Assembly: GCA_007026445.1 (NCBI GenBank) | Contig: VDMD01000005.1 | Coordinates: forward strand, 496,001 to 560,000 | Source: Schizophyllum amplum | Lineage: Eukaryota; Basidiomycota; Agaricomycetes; Agaricales; Schizophyllaceae | DNA: 64,000 bases | Reading direction: 5' to 3' | Shown: one piece after another, positions 54,735-64,000 of the stretch | How positions within the stretch are numbered: the stretch's first letter is position 1 | How the letters are laid out: each line of letters begins with the position of its first letter | The notes under the pieces: generated by a model | The model's input: the letters and a program-made list of their open reading frames with translations, nothing else | Told to the model about the DNA's origin: nothing | Database searches by the model: none | Position numbers and translations under genes: made by a program

Positions 54735-56492
54735 ATGTCGACCCATACCTCTCCGCGTATTGCGCCGGACTTGGCGTCTTCTTCGTCGCGCTCGTCGTCC
54801 CAGCGTACCGACGTTTTTGACGACGGCGACATCACCTTTGACGATGACGGGATCCTGCAGGACGACGAGCCCTTCCGCGACGCGTCCTCGCCGCCGTCCT
54901 CGCCCGGTCCATTTGTAGACTCTTCGCCAGCATCTTCGCCGAGCATGTTTAACAACGACCTGCCGGATGAAGATGACGAGGATAATCAGCAGGCTTCACC
55001 GCAGGTCCCAGCGAGCACCAGGCGCGTCGTCGATCCATTCGCAGCGTCTGGTGTGAACGGGGTATGGAGGCCCCGAGATTACGAGAAGCGCGACTATCCG
55101 AAGTCGCAAAAGCGTGGCCGTGTCTCCAGTGAGACTGCACTGGAAGCGAAGCGCCAGAAACTGAGCTCGATGCCGCCGCCGGTCGGTACCTCGAGACCAA
55201 CTCGCCCTGTTCCGCCGACTATAATTCGGTCTCGCGTGGTCGACCCATTACAGGAAGCAGTCGACAAAGCCTTTGACTCATCTCATCTCTTCGTGGACGT
55301 TGCGTGAGTATCCGCGGATCTCCGATGCGACATGTTGTGCTGATCTACTACAGAGAGAATCAATTGTCTGCTCTCTCCCCCGGTCCACTGGAACAACTCA
55401 AGAGCATGGTCGTTATCCCGCAGGATCAGGAGGTCGTTAACTCCCGTTCATCGTCACGCACATTCTCCAAATCCTCCTCGTTCTCCAGGACATCATCCTT
55501 GTCTGGCATGCCTAGTCACGAGATCCGCATCCTGGCGTCGAAGAATGCAATAACCAGATTACCTCGCGAGCTGTTCGACCTTACAAGGCTGACGAACCTG
55601 GACCTTCGTTCGTACATTGTCTGCAGGCCATGGTCCCTCTGCTGACATCAGTGCAGGCAGTAACCGCCTCACGCACATCCCTGCACGCATCAGCGCGCTC
55701 GTGAACCTCACCTCACTGTCACTCAGCAATAATCCTATCCGATATCTACCTTCGGAGCTGCTCAGTCTCAACAAACTCGACAAGTTACTCCTCTTCCCTA
55801 GCTCAACACTGCGAACGATGAGCGTGAAGGACCGCGTCGTTGGCGAGACGACCCGCTTCGGAGACAGCAGCGTCCCGCAGCTGACCGAACTCATGCTGCG
55901 CAAGCTCCTTGCCCCGCACGGTGGCCCTTCTGATGCGACTCAGACTCAGCAATCGTACATGGAGGCTCTTTGGACTTTACCCATCACCGATTACTTCAGC
56001 GCCGACCGCCCATGTCCACCACATATCCGGCGCGTCTTCGCCAACTGTCTCCCGCGCTCCGTTGAGGCCAGCGCATCTATGGCTGGTCCGACCCAACCCG
56101 CACAGGGTCCTGCGTCTATCTTCATGTCTGACTTCGCGATGGATGACGGCCCTGCGGACGACTTCGACCAGACGCGAGCTATCGATACCGACGAGCAGTA
56201 CGAGGTGCTGCGCTGTCCGAGCCCGGCGCACGGAGCCTGCGGGAGCGTTTTCGTCCACCCGCTGGAGGTGCGCTTCACCTGGGAGACGAAGTTCGGCAAA
56301 GCGATCCCGGGGGGCGCAATACCGGTGCGGTGGCGTGGCTGCTCGTGGGGCTGTCTGAATTTCCTGGATGGCGACAACAACGTGGAGGAGGAAATGTGGG
56401 AAGCCAGCTGTGAGAGCGATTTCGAGGAGATACATATGGTCAGCGGGCTAGGATCTGGTGTAGGTACCTTCAGCGACGATGAAGACGCATAG
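54735..56492 (+). CDS. leucine-rich-repeat protein, function unknown
   Basis: Three exons, 54735-55303, 55354-55607 and 55657-56492, join in phase to 552 residues. The N-terminal 200 residues are acidic and Ser-rich (DDGDITFDDDGIL), with a nuclear-localisation-like KSQKRGR and EAKRQK. Three LRR units follow: IRILASKNAITRLPRELF, LTNLDLRSNRLTHIPARI and LTSLSLSNNPIRYLPSELL. The C-terminal part has a conserved-looking Cys/Trp-rich segment (LRCPSPAHGACGSVFVHP, VRWRGCSWGCLNFL). It resembles fungal nuclear LRR proteins, but I cannot name an orthologue. The second intron uses GTTCGT as donor. The ATG at 54735 (MSTHTSPRIA) is preferred to the in-frame upstream start. Confidence 0.8.
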
Positions 56493-57362
56493 AAACAATT
56501 CATTATATAAGCCCCGGGTTCCACAATCTGTTGCCGGATAACAAACTATTGCAATGTACGCATCTTGACGATATTTCTGCCTCAATCTAGCTGCTCTTGC
56601 CCAACGTCGGTGGCAAGAACAATGATTGCCTAACGGGGACTGTTAAGTACTAGCGCAAGGCACACAAACAGAGGTAAACATGATTATACACGTCCCGGCG
56701 ATCGGGTGGTACGCGCTATTGCGATTTTGCAGAACAGTATAGGGGATTCCATGCTAATACATATTGCAGAAGATAGGTGCAACTGAGCGTGAGCAGTAAG
56801 GTAGAGGAATAGAAATCGAAAAGAGAAACTAGTAGTCCAAAGTCAGATGTCCCGCCACCACCACCGCCCACCAGCACTATGGCTAGCCGCCGCGCTATAA
56901 CTGACCTCCACGTCCGCTGCTCTCGCTGCCTCCACAATGATTAGGCCGCCGCCACCACCCACAATAACTAAACCGCCCGCCGCTGAAACTAAACACAACT
57001 ACCTTATGCAAACGTCTTGTCCAAGGGGGTGTACACTGAGATTACGGGGAGCGAAGGAGTGGTACAGGGCGTGAATAATATGGTCGATGATAGTGGGCAT
57101 GAGGTTGGAGATGCGGTGATATGCGAAACATGGGTGTAGGTGGGTGTAAATGTGATACTCGATAGGACTATAATTGCGCGGGCGGGATAGCACGACCCTT
57201 GCGTCCGTCCGGGGCGGCGAGCGGGGCGAGGCAACAACAGCGAGTGGGTCGACGACGGCGAGCGAGCGGCAGCGTAAAGCAGGTCCATAAGCCGGTACGA
57301 GATCTGAGCAAACATATATATTAGACATGATAGAGCAGTACAGGAGGAAGACGCGCGAACCG
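56493..57362. other. intergenic, convergent LRR and Zds1 genes
   Basis: 870 bp between two 3' ends. A stretch of CCGCCA-like repeats lies near 56845-56990. No gene was recognised. Confidence 0.4.
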
Positions 57363-60284
57363 TCAGCGTCGTCGTTGCTGCTGCTGCCACATCGCCAGCG
57401 GCAGATCCTCCTCCTGGACCCCATTCGGCTGCCCGCTCCCCGACGTCGTCCGAGACCGGTGGCCCGCGGGCACCGCATGCGCGCTCTGCCCCTTCCGTGG
57501 CTTCGACAACACGTTCGGGCCCTGCGGCGGTGGCGACGGAACCGCGGTCGCGCTCAGCGACCGCCCAGGTCCCTTGTGCCCATTCCCAAATTGCGGCTGC
57601 TGGACCATTGGTGGCGGCGAGCGCGAGCTGCGATGCGGATTCTGCGCGCTAGGTGGTGGGGACGGAGAACCTGTGGGCCTCTGCATCGGCGCCATCGCGC
57701 CGGGTGGAAGCCCTCCGCCGCGCTGCTGGGACGGATGTCCGAACTGATCAGTCTGGTAGTAAAAGTTATCCAGCTGCTGTTGCGGGTGCTGTGACTGCTG
57801 AGGATGCGGCTGCACGAGCTTGGGCGCGCCATGGTGTGGCGGCGGAGCGCCGTACTGCCCCGGCATGCCATTGCCATACTGGTTGGGTGGCGGACCGTTG
57901 GCGTACTGGGGCTGCCCGTTCCCATACTGCTGAGGCATCGGTCCATTCCCGTACTGGTTGGGCGGCTGACCCTGCACACGCTGATGTGGCGGCGGATGTT
58001 GACGAGGCATGACCATGCCGGGCTGGATAGACCCGTTGTTGTACGCGCCGTACTGCTGCTGGATGCTGATGCTGCTCCATCTCCCGATGCTGCATATCGT
58101 ACTGCGGGCCTTGACGGCATCTCTGCGCGTCGTCCGCCGACTTGTCCTGCAGGCGGCGGCTTCGTCAACGGGCCACGACGCGGTTGCTGCGCCTCCCGCT
58201 TCTTCTGCTCCATCTCACGCTCCGCTCGCGCTGCTCCTGCTCCGCCTTCTCCTTCTCTGCTTCTCTCGTGCCTCCTGCTCTGCCTTCTGTCGCGCCTCCT
58301 CCTCCGACGGTTGTTGAGCGCCGTCCTGCGCTACGGGCGTCCCGGCGGGTTCGCACCAGCGCCGGCACCCGCTACCTGCGGATTCTGCGCCTTGTTGATG
58401 ACACCCAAGTACCAGAACATAAGGTTGCTGATGAGAACTTGTTCGTACAGGGGTCTCCGCGGGTTGGCGAGCTTGATGTGGCTCAGGCGGTAGATGGCGC
58501 GCTCGACGTGAATCGGGTAACGCGACCAGTTGTTCATGCCCGGGGTGCTGGGCTGACTAGGCGAGGGCGGCGGCTGATAGCTCTTGCTCGACTTGGACGA
58601 ACCAAGCAGGGCCTGCGCTGCCTCCGCCCGGACGCGCTGGACAACGGGAAGGCGTATGATCGTCCTGCTTCTTCTTGCCGCCACCGAACAGAGAGCCAAA
58701 GAAGCCGGATTCTTTCTCCTTTTCCTTCTCTTTCTCCCGCTCCCTTCTCCTTCTCCTTCTCGCGCGGTCGCGGGCAAGGCTCTCGCTTGACTTGTGGTGG
58801 CCCTTCTTGGTACCCTTGTCGGCGCCCACTTGCCAAAGACCCTTCTTGTCTTCTCCTTGCGCTGATGCGCTGCGCCTGCGGCGCAGGAAACACGGGCTGT
58901 GATGGACCAGCGACCGCGCCTGCGGGCTCTGATGGAGGCGGGGAGGCGTTGTCTCTGCGGCGAAGGTGTCCGCGAACCACAGGCGCCTCTGGCGGCTGCG
59001 GGGAAAGGTGTTGTGGCTGAGGCTGGTGGAGGACAGGTCCAAGAGCCTCAAAGGTCTGGCTTTACTGCAGGTTTGGGTTCGGGCTCATCTGTCAGTGCGA
59101 CAGGCGCAGGAGCCACGTAGGGATGCTCGAGCTCCTGGGCGGGCTCTTCGGCGGGGGTGACGTGATGATGGGGACAGGAGGAACGGGAGGAATCTCTTCG
59201 TCCTCCCTGGCGTATGCATCGTAGATGGTGTCGCTGATCGAGTCCGGTCGTGCTTGTGGTTGCTCGTCCGAGAGTGTCCGTAGTCGTCGTATCGAACTCG
59301 GGCCATGGACTCCTCGCTCTCCGCGCTACCGTGGTCGCTTGATACGTCACTGGAGCGCCGCGTCCGTCCGGACTTGCGCGTCGGCCAAAGCGATGCCCAT
59401 TACCGTCGCCTGGCAAGCCGGCCTTTCGGATTTTGGTGCGCGCCGCTCGCCGTAGAATGAGACCAGGAGGTGGTACGATGATTGGAGCGTCCGCTTCGTC
59501 CCTAAATCAGGCATCTCGTCCATCGTGGTCAACGCTGCAGACATCAGCACATGCCCGGATAGACCGCGCGCGCCATCGCGCCGCAGGATACGCGGCCACT
59601 CACCGTCGGGGACATGTTGAGACTGAGGCTACGGCGGAGCATGCTGCGCAGCTTCGAGGGATCGTCGCTCGAGGACGCCTCCTCCGCGAGCTCCTCGAGC
59701 TTCTGGAGGTCGTTGATGGTGAGCTGGGGCCCCTGGGACTGGTAGTAGCTGCTGCGGTTGCGACGGAGGGGCACGACCTCCTCATTCTCGATATCATCGC
59801 CCTCGCGCGGGCGATACTGGCGGCTAAGCATCGATTTCTTGCGGCCGAGGCCGGAAGAGAGGGACGAGAGGGAGGGCGACCGGGACGGTAGAGCAGAGGC
59901 ATCGGTGGGCGGAGGAGAGCGGGAGTGTTCTTTTAAGAACGCACGGAATTCTTGAGGCGCGATTTCGGGGTGGAGGCCGGCGGGGACCCAGAAGAGGTGC
60001 AGCGGATCGTCCTCTGCGTTCGTCGGGCCCTCGGAGCTGCCGCTGTGCGAGGTGCTGGAGGACTCCTCGCTGTGATCGTCCGTCGTGCCGTCCTCGTGTG
60101 AGCTGCCGGACGACTCGCCGCCCTTGGCGCTGCTCCCTCCCGCCCAGTAGGCGGCACCCGACCCTCCGGGCGACGCCGCATTCGGGAGGTCGGGGTCTAT
60201 CGTCGCGGGCGTCTGCGAGCGCCGCTTGAGGTCGCGGAGCGCCTCGACCTCGCGCTCGATTTCGTACTGGGACGGCTGCTGCAT
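57363..60284 (-). pseudogene. Zds1-family PP2A regulator with many frame breaks
   Basis: Zds proteins bind PP2A-Cdc55/Rts1 and control mitotic exit, polarity and cell-wall integrity. From MQQPSQYEIEREVEALRDL at 60284, the family marks appear in order: DDPLHLFWVPAGLHPEIAP followed by QEFRAFLKEH, PIIVPPPGLILRRAART, EEIPPVPPVPIIT, FFGSLFGGGKKKQ, and the C-terminal Zds1_C domain (SRYPIHVERAIYRLSHIKLA, ISNLMFWYLGVI). A Gln/Pro/Asn-rich tail with QYGNG repeats ends at 57363. These pieces lie in different frames. At least six one-base losses are needed, for example near 59240-59340, 58670, 58300 and 58060. Each piece between breaks reads cleanly without stops. The GC-rich, repetitive code is a likely place for sequencing loss, but decay cannot be excluded. 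Confidence 0.8.
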
Positions 60285-61919
60285 GTCGGGACTCTGGGAA
60301 GGGCGCGGCGTGTGAGCGACGCCGTGAGGGGCAGAGACAGCGCGGCCGCCATCGTCAACAGCGGCAAACGCACCTGGGACCGTCGCAAGCCAGGCTATCC
60401 AGCTTCGTCGTCGCCGTCGTCGCCGTCGTCGTCGTGCAAGTTGATTCCAAGGCTTGGGGAGCGGCAAATCGGCAGTCGGCGCCGCTGCTACCAAATTGGG
60501 CTTTTTCCTCGGATCCTCGTCCGGCCGCCAGTCCCTGCTGTTCGACATATCCAAGACACTCGCTATTTTTCAGAGCGTTTCTGCAAGCGAGGCGTAGGTA
60601 TGCTAGAGTACAACCCTGCCCTGTCCGCAACTTCATCTCATGCAGTGGAGCCTCTATCCTCGGGCCTGACTCTGACAGCCGGCATAGGCAACAACCGGCT
60701 GCTTGCCGGCCTTTCCTCCAAGATCGCTCGCGCACTCGCTGTCTGGGCAGCCATAAAATCACCAAGAGGTCCGCATAATCCCTCCCCTCCTCGGGCGATC
60801 ATCCTGCGCTGCCTACGTTCCCTCGAGCAGCCAAACCTGCCTGTTCTCGTCTTAGCTCCTGGATGACAGCCTGTTGCCACCGTAAGGCGTTATCAATCAC
60901 TACCATCTGCCACGTACAGCAAGTGCTTCGGGACTGGCGCCGCTCTCAATCAGCTGTACACAGGTGGCTAGCGTTTCCTTGTCGAGCTGCGTATTCAAAA
61001 GCTGCGACAGCTCGTGAAGAACTGCAAGGCGCATCAGCGGTTACACGCGATGCACTCCTGCGGCGTCTTACGGTCCAACGTCTGTTGCGCGGACGTGATT
61101 CTGTCCGCTTCTTTGGACATGTTTGAGGACTACAGTACGGGTGGCGACACCTGGTCAAAGTCGAACTTCAGCACCTCCGGCCCGAGGTCTGTTACACTCG
61201 TCACGCGTTAGGACCGATTACGTAAATTGCTATTTCAGGTACTGTTTGTCCCTGTAGAACGGTATTTGCACTGTTTATTTTCCTGGAAATCGTAGCGTTG
61301 GCCACTATGTGGCCTCGACGATATACCGTACTTCTACAATAGACAGGCATATAGAACGCTGCTTGATCCAGCAGGATAGCACCAAAAAAGCTCCACATGG
61401 CTTACTTGTCAGGTCGCTAAGCGCCCGGAAATAACAGCGTGGCGAAAATTTATCCCTCCCGAACTTCCATCCAGTATTCACCATATCCGGCTTTGTCCTC
61501 TCTCAGCAGCCAATGGCTGCCCCCATAAAGTCCACGTACCCTCTGAATCTCCTCGGGACGTAAAGAGGCATCAAAAATGCCTACAACTCTGCGGTAGACC
61601 TGTGATTCTAACGTACTAGGTCTAGACTAGCAATGGTACGTTCCTTGAGGACTCCCGAGACCTTCCGATTTTCGCTGAACGTGTTGTGACTGCCAGCGGT
61701 CTGGTCGGACTGCCAGCGGTCGGAAAAGGTCAAGAACGCCTTGGAACGTGCGTGTAAGGCCCGGAACGAACCGAGCGGTCATCGCAGACGTCATCGAGAG
61801 CTTTTCGCCAGTCGATCATCACTCGTGGGAACGCACCCCTATACCCCACGGGCCATAATGCTTCCCTCCCTGGCCTCCCATTTCGCCTGCACTTCTCTTG
61901 TTTCCTACCACCATCATCC
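60285..61919. other. intergenic, 1.6 kb, no gene seen
   Basis: This lies between the divergent Zds1 and unknown genes. It should contain both promoters. ORFs of up to 180 codons exist but look like frame shadows, with no homology I know. A direct repeat of GTCTGGTCGGACTGCCAGCG type lies near 61690-61725. Confidence 0.4.
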
Positions 61920-63455
61920 ATGGCATCACCTCAGGGTCGCAGACTGTCCGCGCGCAGAGGCTCGTCCTCCGCGCCGGACCCCTTCGCGCGGCATATGTCG
62001 AACGGGGGCCAGGCCTCGTCGAACAGCATCCTCACCCTCTTCAAGGTCCCCGCTGCGGTCGAACCCTCCAACGGCCATGCGTCTCGCAAACGCGCGTCTT
62101 CGGACATGAGCAACAACCGTCTCAGCTTTGCACACTCCTCGTTCGAACGTGCGCGTCCCGGCCAGCGGAGTCCCACCAGCACCAGCCCGACCTCCTCTCC
62201 TCGGATACGCGCGCACTCCGGCTCCCGCGAACGCCCCCACTCGCTTTCCTCCTCGTCCAAGCCGAGCCTCTCCCCCGACCAGCTCTACGAGCTCGTCAAA
62301 AACAACAAGAATTTCCGCAGTCGCCCTCAGTCGCCCCGCCTGGAGACCGCCTCGTTCACCGCGCTCGCCGAGCACGTGTACCTCCCCTTCGTCGATCGCC
62401 CCGCCGAGATCGCCTCCCTCATCTCCACTTCACCCACCGCGCGCCTGTTCGCCTTGCTGGCACAGACCTTCCCCAAATTAACAGCTCCTGTCGACGATCG
62501 CGATCCCACGACGTGGGGCTACAAGAAGCTCCATCACTATCTGACAAGCGCGTCCCGCGAAACAGATCCGGATCCGACGTTCGTGGCGAACGTGCGCAGA
62601 TGTATTCTACCGCACTCAGAGCTCATCTGGGAGCGCATCAAGGGCGCACTTGGTGTCCCGCCCGAGCTCGACTACGATGACGCCGGGGAGATCTCGTCGG
62701 ACGACGGCATGAGGGCGCTCGGGCATTGGGATGGGTGGGACTCCGCATGGGATTCGCCGGTTCACGAGCGCAGATCGTACTTCCCATCCGCAGGCGAAGA
62801 CACCGTGTCTCCCACGCCGCAGGGAACTTCCTCTCCCACTGGCCCCGTGACGATCACCACCCAAGCCGCGTCGCCACCCTTGGAAGATGAGCCGATGGAC
62901 GGCAGCGACGAGGAGGTGGATACGTCGCTCACCGTCGAGACGCTCGTGGCGTCCGGCTCCCCGACGCCCATCTCTCCGCGCTCACCTGGGCTGGGGCTCA
63001 TCTCGGAAGCCGACGAGGAGGAATTTGCGGAGGCGGCGGAGTCCAGCCCACCTGCTGAGGAGCCCATTGCGGGCCTCCGCTTCCGTACGGCTTCCCCCAT
63101 GCACAAGGTCCACTCGCCCGCGCGCATGTCGTCCTCCGTCCTCTCCAGCCTCCCTTCAACGTTCTCCGACACCTCCGTCTCCTCGATGAGCGACTTCGGG
63201 CGCAGCATATCGCCGTCGCATTCGCTGTCGCGCTCGCCCGGCAGCGCAATGTCGCACTCGCCGGAGACGCCCCCGCAGTCCATCGGCAAACGCCTGGGGC
63301 ACCGCAGCAGCTTCGGGAGCTTCGCGAGCATCCACAGTCTGTCGGTCAGCGACCGTGGGAGTGTGGGTGGCGAGGGGGGCTATGGGGGCTTGGAGCGCAA
63401 GGCGCCGCTGTTCGTCAGTAGCTTCGCTGGTATGGGCGCGCGGCGGCGAGGCTGA
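61920..63455 (+). CDS. Ser-rich fungal protein of unknown function
   Basis: Single-exon gene of 511 residues, MASPQGRRLSARRG to GMGARRRG. It is disordered and Ser/Pro-rich at both ends. One compact segment at about residues 115-240 looks folded: LSPDQLYELVKNNKNFRSRP, FTALAEHVYLPFVDRPAEIA, LFALLAQTFPKL, WGYKKLHHYL and ELIWERIKGALGVP. The acidic middle and the C-terminal Ser repeats (SMSDFGRSISPSHSLSRSP) have many possible phosphorylation sites. It contains no known domain that I recognise. The long intact frame, the ATG directly after a CACCATCATCC leader and the codon use typical of the region all support a real gene. Confidence 0.82.
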   Translation: MASPQGRRLSARRGSSSAPDPFARHMSNGGQASSNSILTLFKVPAAVEPSNGHASRKRASSDMSNNRLSFAHSSFERARPGQRSPTSTSPTSSPRIRAHSGSRERPHSLSSSSKPSLSPDQLYELVKNNKNFRSRPQSPRLETASFTALAEHVYLPFVDRPAEIASLISTSPTARLFALLAQTFPKLTAPVDDRDPTTWGYKKLHHYLTSASRETDPDPTFVANVRRCILPHSELIWERIKGALGVPPELDYDDAGEISSDDGMRALGHWDGWDSAWDSPVHERRSYFPSAGEDTVSPTPQGTSSPTGPVTITTQAASPPLEDEPMDGSDEEVDTSLTVETLVASGSPTPISPRSPGLGLISEADEEEFAEAAESSPPAEEPIAGLRFRTASPMHKVHSPARMSSSVLSSLPSTFSDTSVSSMSDFGRSISPSHSLSRSPGSAMSHSPETPPQSIGKRLGHRSSFGSFASIHSLSVSDRGSVGGEGGYGGLERKAPLFVSSFAGMGARRRG

Positions 63456-64000
63456 GTTTAGGTTTGTCCCGGCCAACGCACTGTGTGGAGATTCGACTGA
63501 ACTAGGTTGTAGTGCCATCTGCCGCTTCCCGGATTCAACGTTACTTCCTGGATCCAGTGTCACTTTCCGAATACCGTCATAGCGCGCCTTCTCGAACTCA
63601 TCATGGCGCTCATACACGCCCGTTTCGCGTCTCCATGAACTTTACTGTGTTATCCGTGCATTGTTATTTATGTATGTGTTTGTGTATAAGTGTATATAAT
63701 GGTGGGCGCGCGGCCGCGTAGTCCCGAAGCAAAATGTAGTATATGGGTTACCGGTACAAGTACTTAGCATGTTGGTTATGTTTGTATCTGGTAGTGGTAC
63801 GAAAGCAGGGCTGTTCGTGCTTCGCGTCGGCGCTGAGCTGTTCTGTGGAGACTGTTAGTATTGGATTGGCTGTGGAGGCCTTGAACGTTGGTTTGACCTG
63901 GGTCTCCAGGGCTTCGCATCCCTGTGCAGGCGACGCTCCACGGTCGAAACTATTGCGTGCCAAGTAAGCGCACCTTGGGCGGCAAGTAGGTGGCTTCAGA
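63456..64000. other. 3' flank, no gene seen
   Basis: 545 bp after the last stop. A TG/TA-rich stretch (63650-63705) may be part of the 3' UTR. A short inverted-repeat-like sequence at the end cannot be judged at the window edge. Confidence 0.4.

Noticed and set aside
60285..61919. Small genes between Zds1 and the last gene
   Set aside because: Several ORFs of 60-180 codons exist but none has conserved motifs, splice logic or a matching composition.
1..64000. CRISPR arrays, bacterial operons, rRNA or tRNA genes
   Set aside because: No regularly spaced repeats, no ribosomal sequences and no convincing tRNA B-box with cloverleaf were found; the genome is clearly eukaryotic.

Overview
This is a gene-dense, intron-rich fungal chromosome segment. 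Introns are mostly 45-60 bp. The gene content (a polyporopepsin-like aspartic protease, GH5 exo-glucanase, Zds1 and Gin4-type proteins, a chromovirus Ty3/Gypsy element, small atypical kinase-like genes) points to an Agaricomycete basidiomycete. A Polyporales-type wood decayer is an inference; no species can be named from the sequence.

Region 1 (1-26.7 kb) holds mainly housekeeping genes. In order: the 3' end of an unknown gene (+), a GH5 exo-beta-1,3-glucanase with broken frames (-), the splicing factor SF3B1/Hsh155 (-), an amidase with a 7-nt microexon (-), the cytochrome oxidase assembly factor COX20 (+), an M20 carboxypeptidase S (-), a secreted A1 aspartic protease (-), a forkhead transcription factor (-), DNA ligase IV (-) and a Gin4/Cdr2-type mitotic kinase with several frame breaks (+).

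Region 2 (27-54.5 kb) is the unusual part. A small atypical kinase-like gene (here called K) lies head-to-head with a large gene of unknown family (here called P). The pair occurs twice: P1(-)/K1(+) at 27.1-30.7 kb and K3(-)/P2(+) at 50.9-54.5 kb. An extra kinase copy, K2, follows K1. A sphingolipid desaturase lies inside each pair, intact on the left and a pseudogene on the right, and ARPC2 sits in the centre. The order P-K-K-DES-ARPC2-psiDES-K-P is an old inverted duplication. All three kinase-like genes share intron positions, an exon 2 of exactly 263 nt, a C-terminal (V/I)RVH ending and a CACGTGATG motif 62-70 nt before the ATG. K1 and K2 have lost the catalytic-loop Asp that K3 keeps, while P2 carries an in-frame stop that P1 lacks.

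A roughly 13-kb transposon island (36.86-49.84 kb) splits the desaturase pseudogene. It contains a fold-back element, an LTR retrotransposon with 351-bp LTRs, a perfect 5-bp target duplication and only one ORF of unknown family, a full-length chromodomain Ty3/Gypsy element with 247-bp LTRs, and a truncated Gypsy copy sharing one LTR.

Region 3 (54.7-64 kb) holds a leucine-rich-repeat protein (+), a Zds1-family PP2A regulator with many frame breaks (-), and an intact single-exon gene of unknown function (+). Single-base frame breaks are confined to three main genes (GH5, the Gin4-like kinase and Zds1), while neighbours such as SF3B1 and LIG4 read cleanly. This may be decay or local sequence error.
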